The notes under the pieces are model-generated. The model did no database searches, was not told the DNA's origin, and saw only the letters and a list, made by a program, of their open reading frames with translations. The translations under genes were made by a program, and so were the position numbers. A stretch of 64,000 nucleotides of DNA from Sinorhizobium sp. RAC02 (GTDB taxonomy: Bacteria > Pseudomonadota > Alphaproteobacteria > Rhizobiales > Rhizobiaceae). This document shows, in pieces, positions 1-7,627 of the stretch. The stretch lies in contig NZ_CP016450.1 of NCBI RefSeq assembly GCF_001713395.1, forward strand, positions 620,001 through 684,000, given 5' to 3'. Each line of letters begins with the position of its first letter. The stretch's first letter is position 1.

Positions 1-215
1 TTGCACGTATCGTGCGGACGGAACACTTCAATTCGGACCTTAATATGGAAAAACTGAATCGATGGTGAACGTTACGTCAACACATACTGCAAAAACTTGT
101 GATCGGCCGCGATGGTTCCGTGGAAAGATCGGGACCGAGATGCTGCACCCCATGGTCTTGCGAACGCCTTGCCACTAGCATGGGTTCCTTTCATCGCTTT
201 CCACCGGAGCCGCGG

Positions 216-1070
216 ATGCCCTTCGCCTTGACCGCCGACACGCCCGAACAATCGTTTCGCCTCGACCTGACGCCGCAATCGGTGCTCGATGTAGGTAGTG
301 CGGTCTTCCATGGCGTCGATCTTTCGCCGGGCTCCGCCGTTCCCACGGATGGCGATCCGCGCATCGACAAGGCGCTGCCGGGTTTCCTGTTCACCTGCGG
401 GCCGGATCACATCCGCCATCCGGTGCCGATCGAGGGGGCTTCCGACGGGCGGCGTTACCCGCTGCATGGCTCGCTGTCGTCGAGCCCTGCGCAGGACATC
501 CTGATCGAGGAGGACGAGGGCGAGGTGATCTGCGAGGCGCGCGTCGCCGTTTCGCTGGCGCAGGGCGGGTCCGCCGCGCTTGCCCGTCGCTGGCGTGCAG
601 ACCGCCGCGTCGGCCATATCACCCTCGACGACGTCATCAGTAATGTTGGCGATACGCCCTGGCCGCGGTTTGCCATGTACCATATCAATTTCGGCACCGG
701 CCTTTTCGACGAAAACACCCGGCTGACCGGGGCCATGCTGCCCGGCGGTAGCCTGCGGTGGCGGTTCGGCGATGGTGCTACGCAGATTTTCTGCGTACCG
801 GCGGCCGAGACAGCGGAGCATGGCTGGGCGGAAATCACTGTCGGGCCGATCGCCGCACTTGATGGGCGCAGTGTCCATATCCGCTTCCGCACCGATAGCC
901 TGCCCTATCTTCAAGTCTGGCGAAACCAGTCGCCGGGTTCGGCCGTGCTGGGTATCGAGCCAGTCTCGCACCGCTTTGCGCCGCGCGCCGAGTTGATTGC
1001 GGTCGGCGACGCGCCGGATTTCACCCCGGGAGAAAGTGCCAGCTACGGCCTTGCCTTCGAGGTTCGCTAG
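216..1070 (+). CDS. DUF4432 family protein (aldose 1-epimerase-like)
   Basis: The protein resembles DUF4432, a branch of the galactose-mutarotase superfamily thought to bind or epimerise sugars; the substrate is unknown. The clearest signature is MYHINFGTGLFDENTRL in mid-protein, matching the family's YHxNFGxPLxDExxRL block, plus an LHGSLSSSPAQ stretch earlier that matches the family's 'LHGR...P' region. I chose the ATG at 216 because a GGAG lies 6 bases upstream and the homologous region begins about 15 residues in. In-frame starts at 180 and 99 are possible but add sequence that looks non-conserved. No signal peptide or membrane segment is visible, so it is probably cytoplasmic. It stands alone on this strand with the next gene 72 bases downstream. 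Family fairly sure, reaction not. Confidence 0.75.
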   Translation: MPFALTADTPEQSFRLDLTPQSVLDVGSAVFHGVDLSPGSAVPTDGDPRIDKALPGFLFTCGPDHIRHPVPIEGASDGRRYPLHGSLSSSPAQDILIEEDEGEVICEARVAVSLAQGGSAALARRWRADRRVGHITLDDVISNVGDTPWPRFAMYHINFGTGLFDENTRLTGAMLPGGSLRWRFGDGATQIFCVPAAETAEHGWAEITVGPIAALDGRSVHIRFRTDSLPYLQVWRNQSPGSAVLGIEPVSHRFAPRAELIAVGDAPDFTPGESASYGLAFEVR

Positions 1071-1142
1071 ATTTCGCACGATTGACGCTCTGGCAGTGCG
1101 CGCTTAAACGGTGAGCGCCCCTATTTCGGAAAGGACCCATCC

Positions 1143-1481
1143 ATGGATATCCGTGAGATCAACGACGAATATTCCGTCTCCGGCCAGATCACCGTCGAGG
1201 ATCTCGGCGCCGTTGCGGCTATGGGCTTCAAATCCATCGTCTGCCACCGCCCGGACCACGAGGAAGCGGGCCAGCCGGAGTTTGCAGCGATCGCCGCCCG
1301 TGCCAAGGAACTCGGCATCGAGACGGCCCATGTGCCCGTTGGACCGATGGGTGTCACGGTGGAAGCGGTGAACGGCATGGTCGATGCGCTTGACGACTTG
1401 CCGCGCCCGATGCTCGGATATTGTCGCTCCGGCATGCGTTCGACGAAGACCTACGAGCAGAGCCAGCGTCTTCGCGGCTGA
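1143..1481 (+). CDS. TIGR01244/DUF442 family phosphatase- or sulfurtransferase-like protein
   Basis: This 112-residue protein matches the small DUF442 (TIGR01244) family, the domain fused to beta-lactamase-like hydrolases in some bacteria. The domain has a dual-specificity-phosphatase or rhodanese-like fold. The catalytic loop is visible near the C-terminus as CRSGMRS, a CX5R signature with the expected Cys and Arg, and the upstream DEYSVSGQIT and SIVCHRPDHE segments also fit. The length is normal for the stand-alone form. No membrane segment is seen. It is separated from the DUF4432 gene by 72 bases and may share its transcript. In rhizobia such proteins have been linked to sulfide or persulfide metabolism; here that is only a suggestion. 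An inverted-repeat element follows directly. Confidence 0.8.
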   Translation: MDIREINDEYSVSGQITVEDLGAVAAMGFKSIVCHRPDHEEAGQPEFAAIAARAKELGIETAHVPVGPMGVTVEAVNGMVDALDDLPRPMLGYCRSGMRSTKTYEQSQRLRG

Positions 1482-1498
1482 GGGGACGGAGGGCATTA

Positions 1499-1659
1499 GC
1501 CCCTCATCCGCCTGCCGGCACCTTCTCCCCGCAAGCGGGGCGAAGGATTGTGCCGAACCGGTTTCCTGAAAATATCATCCTGCGAAAAAGAATGGGACAG
1601 TGCCTCATCTCCCTTCTCCCCGCTTGCGGGGAGAAGGTCGCGGCAGCGGGATGAGGGGC
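1499..1659. repeat. Rhizobial-type intergenic palindromic (RIME-like) element
   Basis: Two arms of about 42 bases (1499-1540 and 1618-1659) are near-perfect reverse complements. Each begins GCCCCTCATCC at its outer end and contains a nested palindrome CCCCGC..GCGGGG at its inner end. About 77 bases lie between the arms. Elements with 'CTTCTCCCCGCAAGCGGGG' cores are scattered between genes of Rhizobium and relatives and are grouped as intergenic mosaic elements. It sits between two convergently oriented genes and could form a long stem in RNA, acting as a bidirectional terminator or stabiliser. I see no open reading frame in it that looks real. Confidence 0.7.
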
Positions 1660-1679
1660 ATTCACACCCCCGCACAAAG

Positions 1680-3329
1680 CTATTTTCCGCTGCGAATATC
1701 CGAAAGCGTGCGCGTCGGCGTGATGGCTTCCGGATCGAGTTTCACCTCGATGATCGCCGGCTTGCCGCTGGCGCGGGCACGCAGGAATGCGGCGGCGAAA
1801 TCTTCCGTCTTCTCCACCGTCTCGCCGTGGCCGCCGTAAGCGATGGCGAGTGCTGCAAAGTCCGGATTGGTGAGGTCCGTGGCGCTGACCCGGCCCGGAT
1901 AGTCCCGCTCCTGGTGCATGCGGATCGTGCCGTAGATGCCGTTGTTGACGACGACGGTGATGATCGGAAGCTTGTAGCGCACGGCAGTCGCGAATTCCTG
2001 CCCGTGCATCATGAAGCAGCCGTCACCGGCAAAGCAGATGACTTCGCGGTCGGGGTGAAGCTGCTTGGCGGCGACCGCGGCAGGCAGGCCATAGCCCATC
2101 GAACCGGAGGTCGGGGCGGCCTGCGTGGCGAAGCGGCGGAAGCGGTGGAAACGGTGCACCCAGGTGGCATAGTTGCCGGCGCCGTTGGTGAAGATCGTGT
2201 CCTCCGCTGTGTTTTCCTCCAGCCAGGCCATGATCGGCCCCATCTGCACGTCGCCGGGGCCAGTCATCGGCGGGGTCGACCATTTGAGATAGCTGTCATG
2301 CATGGCGGCGGTGCGGGCGGCCCAGCGTGGTGCGGCCTTCGGCGTCAGGGTTTCCAGTGCAGCGACGAAATCGTCCGGCGCGGCGCAGATCGCCAGATCC
2401 GGGCGGTAGACACGGCCGAGTTCCGACGGATCGGGATAGACATGCACCAGCTTCTGCTGCGGGTAGGGAACCTTGAGCAGGCTGTAGGTCGAGGACGGCA
2501 TTTCGGAGTAGCGACCACCGAGCAGGACCACGAGGTCCGCCTCGCGGATTTCCTTGCCCAGTGCCGGGTTGATGCCGATGCCGGAATCGCCTGCGTAGTT
2601 GGGGTGCTGGTGATCGAACAGCATCTGCCGGCGGAACGAACAGGCGACCGGCAACGACCAGCGTTCGGCAAAGGCCGTGAAGGCCGCAACGCTCGTCTGC
2701 GACCAGCGGGTGCCGCCGAGGATGACGAGGGGGCGTTCGGCCGCTTCGAGCAGGCCTGCGAGTTCTTCCATCTGCTTGCGGCCCGGATGGGCCTCGACCG
2801 GCATGTAGGCCTTCGCGGCGACCGTCTCGACCGTATCCGTCAGCATGTCTTCCGGCAGCGCCAGCACGACAGGGCCGGGCCGGCCGGAGGTGGCGACGGC
2901 GAAGGCGCGGGTGATGAATTCCGGAATGCGGCGCGCATCGTCGATCTCGGCCACCCATTTGGCGACCTCGGTGAAGGCGCGGCGGTATTCGACCTCCTGG
3001 AAGGCCTCGCGCTCGCGCGCATCGCGCTGCACCTGCCCGATGAACAGGATCATCGGAATGGAATCCTGCCGCGCGATGTGCAGGCCGGCTGATGCGTTGG
3101 TGGCACCGGGGCCACGCGTGACCATGCAGATGCCGGGTTCGCCGGTAAGCCGGCCCCAGCAATCCGCCATCATCGCCGCCCCGCCTTCCTGGCGGCAGAC
3201 GAGCACGTCGACATCCGTATCATGCAGCGCATCGAGCACCGCGAGATAGCTTTCGCCCGGCACGCAGGCAACACGCTTGACGCCGTTGGCTACGAGGGCG
3301 TCGACGATCAACTGGCCACCGGTCTTCAT
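1680..3329 (-). CDS. Thiamine pyrophosphate enzyme, acetolactate synthase-like
   Basis: A 549-residue member of the TPP enzyme superfamily with the three-domain layout of acetolactate synthase-like proteins. The N-terminal pyrimidine-binding domain carries the activating glutamate at E48 (CRQEGGAAMMAD). A central Rossmann-like domain follows, and a C-terminal PP domain has the Mg-TPP motif GDG at 435-437 with the partner Asn pair at 462-463. The N-terminus (QLIVDALVANGVKRVACVPG) is typical. The start overlaps the stop of the upstream CoA-transferase gene as ATGA, so the two are translationally coupled. The pairing suggests a CoA-dependent decarboxylation or carboligation of a 2-oxo or acyl-CoA compound, but the N-terminus does not look like oxalyl-CoA decarboxylase. 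Superfamily is secure; substrate is unknown. Confidence 0.85.
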   Translation of the reverse strand: MKTGGQLIVDALVANGVKRVACVPGESYLAVLDALHDTDVDVLVCRQEGGAAMMADCWGRLTGEPGICMVTRGPGATNASAGLHIARQDSIPMILFIGQVQRDAREREAFQEVEYRRAFTEVAKWVAEIDDARRIPEFITRAFAVATSGRPGPVVLALPEDMLTDTVETVAAKAYMPVEAHPGRKQMEELAGLLEAAERPLVILGGTRWSQTSVAAFTAFAERWSLPVACSFRRQMLFDHQHPNYAGDSGIGINPALGKEIREADLVVLLGGRYSEMPSSTYSLLKVPYPQQKLVHVYPDPSELGRVYRPDLAICAAPDDFVAALETLTPKAAPRWAARTAAMHDSYLKWSTPPMTGPGDVQMGPIMAWLEENTAEDTIFTNGAGNYATWVHRFHRFRRFATQAAPTSGSMGYGLPAAVAAKQLHPDREVICFAGDGCFMMHGQEFATAVRYKLPIITVVVNNGIYGTIRMHQERDYPGRVSATDLTNPDFAALAIAYGGHGETVEKTEDFAAAFLRARASGKPAIIEVKLDPEAITPTRTLSDIRSGK

Positions 3330-4522
3330 GCGCTGTTCTTTCCTGCTTCGAGAATGCTGAGTTCCGCCATAACGGCATCGGTATGCTCGCCAAGCCGCGG
3401 GCTCGGCCGGTCGTAGGCGAGCGGCGTGCCGGAAAACACGATGGGTGTGCGCACGCCCGGGATAAGGTTGCCGTCGGCATCCGGCAGGTCGACGCGAAGC
3501 CCGCGCGCCTTCACCTGCGGGTCGTCGAAGGTTTCGGCAATGGAATTGATCGGCCCGGCCGGCACGCCCTCGCGCTCGCAGGCGTCGAGCAGGTCGGCCT
3601 TGGTGATGCCGGCCGTCGCACCGGTGACCAGGCGGCGAACCTCGTCGCGGTTGGCGACACGGGCGCGGTTCGTGGCGAAGCGCTCGTCCTCGCCGACACC
3701 ATCGAGCTTCAGGATGCCGCAGAGCTTGCGGAACTGTCCGTCATTGCCGACCGCAAGGATGATGTGCCCGTCGGATGTCGGCACGACCTCGTAGGGCGAG
3801 ATGTTCGGATGCGCGTTGCCGAGCCGGTTCGGCGCCTTGCCGGAGGCGAGAAAATTCATGTTCTGGTTCGCCATGACGGCCGACTGCACATCGAGCAGCG
3901 CCATGTCGACATGCTGGCCTTCGCCGGTCTTCATGACATGGATGAGGGCAGCCTGAATGGCGGTGACGGCATAGATGCCGGTAAAGATATCGGCGATGGC
4001 GACACCCGCCTTCATCGGCTCGCCGTCCGGGGCGCCCGTCACGGACATGAAGCCGGACATGCCCTGCACGATATAGTCGTAGCCGGCGCGGGCCGCGTAG
4101 GGACCGTCCTGGCCGAAGCCGGTGATCGAGCAATAGATGAGTTTGGGGTGCTTTTGGGCGAGGCTCTGGTAGTCGAGCCCGTATTTCACGAGGCCGCCGA
4201 CCTTGAAATTCTCGATGACCACATCGGCGGTGGCAATCAGCCGGTGGACGGTATCTCGGCCTTCCTCCGTCTTGAGGTCGACGGCGATGGAGCGCTTGCC
4301 GCGGTTGGTGGAGTGGTAGTAGGCGGCAGACAGGTTTGCACCGTCCTTGCCCATCACGAAGGGTGGCCCCCAGGCGCGTGTATCGTCGCCGCCATCAGGG
4401 TTTTCGATCTTGATGACGTCCGCGCCCAGATCGGCCAGCATCTGGCCGGCCCAGGGACCGGCGAGAACCCGCGCCAGTTCGATGACCCGGATACCGGCAA
4501 GCGGCAGGTTCGTTTTCTCCAT
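3326..4522 (-). CDS. CaiB/BaiF family (family III) CoA-transferase
   Basis: A 398-residue family III CoA-transferase, moving CoA between acids through enzyme-bound aspartyl anhydride and thioester intermediates. The N-terminus (LAGIRVIELARVLAGPWAGQ, then LGADVIKIENP) is the family hallmark. The segment around residue 178 (GVAIADIFTG) supplies the expected catalytic Asp178. Length matches formyl-CoA or succinyl-CoA:acid transferases. A strong GGAGGGAG lies about 8 bases before the ATG. It is the first gene of a two-gene operon with the TPP enzyme, overlapping by 4 bases. The acid substrate cannot be read from the sequence; oxalate, mesaconate or hydroxy acids are all possible in this family. 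Confidence 0.88.
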   Translation of the reverse strand: MEKTNLPLAGIRVIELARVLAGPWAGQMLADLGADVIKIENPDGGDDTRAWGPPFVMGKDGANLSAAYYHSTNRGKRSIAVDLKTEEGRDTVHRLIATADVVIENFKVGGLVKYGLDYQSLAQKHPKLIYCSITGFGQDGPYAARAGYDYIVQGMSGFMSVTGAPDGEPMKAGVAIADIFTGIYAVTAIQAALIHVMKTGEGQHVDMALLDVQSAVMANQNMNFLASGKAPNRLGNAHPNISPYEVVPTSDGHIILAVGNDGQFRKLCGILKLDGVGEDERFATNRARVANRDEVRRLVTGATAGITKADLLDACEREGVPAGPINSIAETFDDPQVKARGLRVDLPDADGNLIPGVRTPIVFSGTPLAYDRPSPRLGEHTDAVMAELSILEAGKNSA

Positions 4523-4667
4523 CGTGCACTCCCTCCTCGACGGGTGCCGGGCACGCCGCCGGGCTTTTCGCCCATTTTCACTCTGGATAACAAAAAGCCG
4601 GCGGGCACGATAGCGGGAGGGGAGAAGGACATCATGACGGCTGAGACTGACATGATGCCTGCTTTCT

Positions 4668-5612
4668 TCAGATCGGCATGGAGACGGGTGGTGTCGTCGC
4701 TGTCTTGTTCAGCTGCCGCTCGCGCCAGATGACGTAGAGGCCGGAGGCGATGATGATCGCGATGCCAAGCCACTTCACTGCATCCGGCAGGTGGCCGAAC
4801 ACCCACCAGCCGAGAATGGTGGCCGAAACGATCTCAAGATATTGCAGCGGGGCCAGCGTGGAGGCGGGTGCTGCGCGATAGGCATAGACGCCGAGCACGC
4901 CGGCTATGGTGGCGGCGACGGCGGCAGCTGCAATGTAGAGCATATTCGTCATGTCCGGCATGACGGGGGTCAGGAAAGAAATGCCGGCACTGCTGCCGAC
5001 GAGGAGCAGCGCGCCCGAGAACAGCCCACCCCACAGGCCCGCATAGAATTGCATCGACCAGGGGTCCTCCTTCTGCGCGACGAGCCGCGTCAGCATGAAG
5101 AAGAGCGCAAGCGAGAAGGCCGAAACGACCGGCAGCAGTGCGATCAGGCCGACTTCCTGCAGGCTTGGCTGGATGACGAGCAAGGAGCCGAAGAAGCCGA
5201 CACCGCAGGCCGTATAGCGCCGCCAGCCGATGGTTTCTTTCAAAAAGATCGAGCCGAGGATCGTCAGGATGATCGGCTCGACGAAGAAGATGGCGATGGC
5301 ATCGGCCACTTCCATTACCGCGAGCGGCGTCACGAAGGTGATCATGGTGATGGCCATCAGCAGGCCGCGGGTGGCGTGCAGGCCCATCTTCTTCCAGGTC
5401 ACGTCGAAAAGCGTGCCACGCATCAGACAGATCGGTACAAGCACCGTCATCTGGAAGAGCAGGCGCACGAAGGTGATTTCGGTCGCGGGCACCGTGGTGA
5501 CCGCGAGCTTGGCAAAAATGTCGATGATCGGCGAGATCAGCACCGAAAGCACCATGAGGAAAAGCCCGAGACTGACCTCGTGGCGCAGCGGCGTGATGGC
5601 GGACATGGTCAT
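4668..5612 (-). CDS. EamA/DMT-superfamily transporter
   Basis: A multi-spanning inner-membrane protein of the drug/metabolite transporter superfamily, with about ten hydrophobic segments arranged as two EamA repeats of five. The second repeat includes LAPLQYLEIVSATILGWWVFGHLPD, a typical EamA loop-helix. Its start at 5612 forms an ATGA overlap with the stop of the upstream alpha/beta hydrolase gene and has GGAA 6 bases before it; an internal ATG at 5606 is also possible. A longer reading with 15 Arg-rich residues further upstream is less likely. Co-translation with a lipase-like hydrolase hints at export or uptake of a hydrolysis product. The substrate is unknown. Confidence 0.85.
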   Translation of the reverse strand: MTMSAITPLRHEVSLGLFLMVLSVLISPIIDIFAKLAVTTVPATEITFVRLLFQMTVLVPICLMRGTLFDVTWKKMGLHATRGLLMAITMITFVTPLAVMEVADAIAIFFVEPIILTILGSIFLKETIGWRRYTACGVGFFGSLLVIQPSLQEVGLIALLPVVSAFSLALFFMLTRLVAQKEDPWSMQFYAGLWGGLFSGALLLVGSSAGISFLTPVMPDMTNMLYIAAAAVAATIAGVLGVYAYRAAPASTLAPLQYLEIVSATILGWWVFGHLPDAVKWLGIAIIIASGLYVIWRERQLNKTATTPPVSMPI

Positions 5613-6589
5613 GCGTGTTCCGGGGTTCGGGGTCTTTCGCCTGCGACGCGCCGGCACCAGCCGGCAAAGGCTTCGATGGCGGGGTCGCGCAACACCGGGC
5701 TTTCGTTCAGCGTTTCGTGGCGCATGCCGGGATAGACGATCGTGGTTACGTCCTCAAGCCGCGATTTTTTCAGCCGCTCCGCAAAAGCCAGGGTTGCGCG
5801 CCCGAGATCGGTCGCGGGATCCTCGGCGCCGCCGACGAGGTGGATCGGCAGTCGCTTGGGGAGACGGGCGAGCCCGGCGGCGGAGGCATCGTAGAAGGTG
5901 ACGGCGAAGATATCGATCCACATCGAGACATTGACGTCGAAGCCGCAGAGCGGATCGGCAATATAGGCATCGACTTCGGCGGGGTCGTGCGACAGCCAAT
6001 CGAACGTCGTGCGTCGCCCGGTGATGGATTTGCCCCAGGTATCGAAGGTAAGGCGCGGTAGCACGCCGCTGGGAACGTCCGAGCCTTTCAGCATGCGCTC
6101 CGCCGCCAGCACGGTTTGCGCGAGGCGTCCCGCCAGTCCCGGTTCCAGGTTCGAGTTCCAGACGGCGAGCCCGTCGATAGCGCTCGGATGGGCCTCGGCG
6201 AAGGCGAGGGCAAACAACCCGCCCATAGAATGGCCGAAGAGCACGACGGGCAGACCCGAATGCCGGCTGACCGCATGGTCGCGCACCGTGCGCATGTCGG
6301 CGAGGACACGGCTCACGCCGTCGCGTGGGGCAAACTGCCCGAGGGGTGCATCCGGCGCTGTGGTGAAGCCATGGCCGCGATGGTCATGCGCATAGACGTG
6401 AAAACCTTGCGATGCCATTTGCGCGGCAAAACGGGCGTACCGTGCGCTGTGCTCGGCAAGGCCATGGCTGATGAGGAGGATGCCGCGTGCCTCGCCGCGG
6501 GCGGCTTCGTGTCGCAGCGCAAGCGTCGCCCCGCTCGGGCTTTTGAGCGTTTCGGCCTCTGAAAACACGGCTGTTCCTCCCGTTTCCAA
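5609..6589 (-). CDS. Alpha/beta hydrolase, lysophospholipase/monoacylglycerol lipase type
   Basis: A 326-residue alpha/beta-hydrolase of the Hydrolase_4 (PldB/monoglyceride lipase) type. The N-terminal block ISHGLAEHSARYARFA and the HDHRGHG segment around residues 69-74 are diagnostic. The nucleophile is S121 in GHSMGG. The expected acid and base are the Asp in GGAEDPATD and the His in YPGMRHETLNE near the C-terminus. There is no signal peptide, so it probably acts in the cytoplasm or on the inner membrane surface on lysophospholipids or monoacylglycerols. It is coupled to a downstream EamA transporter by a 4-base overlap. Exact substrate not determined. Confidence 0.88.
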   Translation of the reverse strand: METGGTAVFSEAETLKSPSGATLALRHEAARGEARGILLISHGLAEHSARYARFAAQMASQGFHVYAHDHRGHGFTTAPDAPLGQFAPRDGVSRVLADMRTVRDHAVSRHSGLPVVLFGHSMGGLFALAFAEAHPSAIDGLAVWNSNLEPGLAGRLAQTVLAAERMLKGSDVPSGVLPRLTFDTWGKSITGRRTTFDWLSHDPAEVDAYIADPLCGFDVNVSMWIDIFAVTFYDASAAGLARLPKRLPIHLVGGAEDPATDLGRATLAFAERLKKSRLEDVTTIVYPGMRHETLNESPVLRDPAIEAFAGWCRRVAGERPRTPEHA

Positions 6590-6741
6590 AAGGTCAACGC
6601 GATTTGCCGTGCAAAGACAATGGGATGCGACGTGTATTTTTTGTGCGCCTCCCGTTTTTCGCGATTTTTCAGATTCCTGGTTGCATTTTCCTGATTTTTG
6701 GTTGCATATGATCTTGTTTTGTTCTCGTGCGGAGGCTGGTC

Positions 6742-7497
6742 ATGAAGACGAATGCTGCACTGACTTTCAACACCGTTTTGTTCCTTTGCGTCATGTGTCT
6801 CTCCTGCCTCGTCGGAGGAGTTGGCCTTGCCGTCGCCCAGTCTGCGCCCGCTGGTGGCGGCCAACGGGAAGTCCTCGCCGTCAGTTGGCTGCCCGGCTAT
6901 TGCGCGGCGCGACCGAAGAGCCGCGGCTGTGCGGATTTTTCGGCGACCTCGCCGGCTGCCCGGCAGCTTTCGCTGCTCAGCCGCTTCCAGGTGCGCAAGA
7001 GCTATTGCGGTATCGAAGCCGACCTCAAGCAAAAGGCGCGAAAGGGCAAATGGACGGATCTGCCGGAGATCGTGCTCGCGTCAGGCACCAAAGAGCGCCT
7101 GCTCGCGGCCATGCCTGCCGCACGCCTTGGCCTCGACCGTCAGCAATGGCTGAGGAGCGGCAGCTGCGTCGCCGCCTCGGCAGAGGTGTATTACAGCCGT
7201 TCGCTGGACCTCATGGATCAACTGAATGCCTCTCCGGTGCGGGCGCTGTTTACGCAAAAGGCCGGCGGAACCCTGTCGCTTACGGACGTCCGCGCCGCTT
7301 TCGACCAGGCCTTTGGCCGAGGCGCCGGCGAACGGGTGCGGCTCAGCTGCCGCAAGGCTGGCGACAAGACCCTCATTGTCGGCCTGACGATCGGCCTTGC
7401 AGCGGGCGAGGGTAAGCTTGAGAACTTGATCGATGGTTCATCGCCAACGAAGTCGCGCTGCACCGAGGGGGACCTGGGCATGGGGCAGGCCGGCTAG
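6742..7497 (+). CDS. Secreted RNase T2 homologue lacking catalytic histidines
   Basis: The ATG at 6742 follows GGAGG by 6 bases. Residues 1 to about 32 form a signal peptide ending near AVAQ, so the product is periplasmic. The mature part follows the RNase T2 layout: VSWLPGYCAARP (the LSWSPxYC block), a segment QLSLLSRFQ at residues 80-88 where active enzymes have FxLHGLWPQ, and QQWLRSGSC at 139-147 where active enzymes have HEWxKHGTC. Thus the CAS-1 His and both CAS-2 His, plus the Glu and Lys, are all replaced, while structural cysteines (C147 and others) remain. It is therefore probably not a nuclease, though the fold may bind RNA or inhibit something. An AT-rich stretch just upstream (6640-6726) probably holds the promoter. 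T2 assignment is by motif alignment by eye. Confidence 0.65.
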   Translation: MKTNAALTFNTVLFLCVMCLSCLVGGVGLAVAQSAPAGGGQREVLAVSWLPGYCAARPKSRGCADFSATSPAARQLSLLSRFQVRKSYCGIEADLKQKARKGKWTDLPEIVLASGTKERLLAAMPAARLGLDRQQWLRSGSCVAASAEVYYSRSLDLMDQLNASPVRALFTQKAGGTLSLTDVRAAFDQAFGRGAGERVRLSCRKAGDKTLIVGLTIGLAAGEGKLENLIDGSSPTKSRCTEGDLGMGQAG

Positions 7498-7627
7498 CCT
7501 TGCCCGGGTCTGGGTCTCTGCGAAGGCGTCGTTGCATCAGGCAACGGCGGGAGGACGCGGAGCTGGCAACGCAATTTTAAGCGGACCCACCCTATCGTCC
7601 GGATCGCAAGAGATGCGGGGCAAGGCG

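Noticed and set aside
3..15. Short palindrome GCACG-TAT-CGTGC at the window edge
   Set aside because: Too short and without a neighbouring gene in view to judge; could be chance.
1..215. Possible extra N-terminal coding sequence of the first gene
   Set aside because: ATG or GTG starts at 99 and 180 are in frame but their translated parts do not resemble the family; the start at 216 has a ribosome-binding site. Nothing else is visible in these bases.
1548..3092. Long reading frame (514 codons) on the plus strand
   Set aside because: It is antisense to the TPP enzyme gene, whose motifs are clear. High GC content creates long open antisense frames; the predicted protein is Arg/Gly/Asp-rich without any domain.
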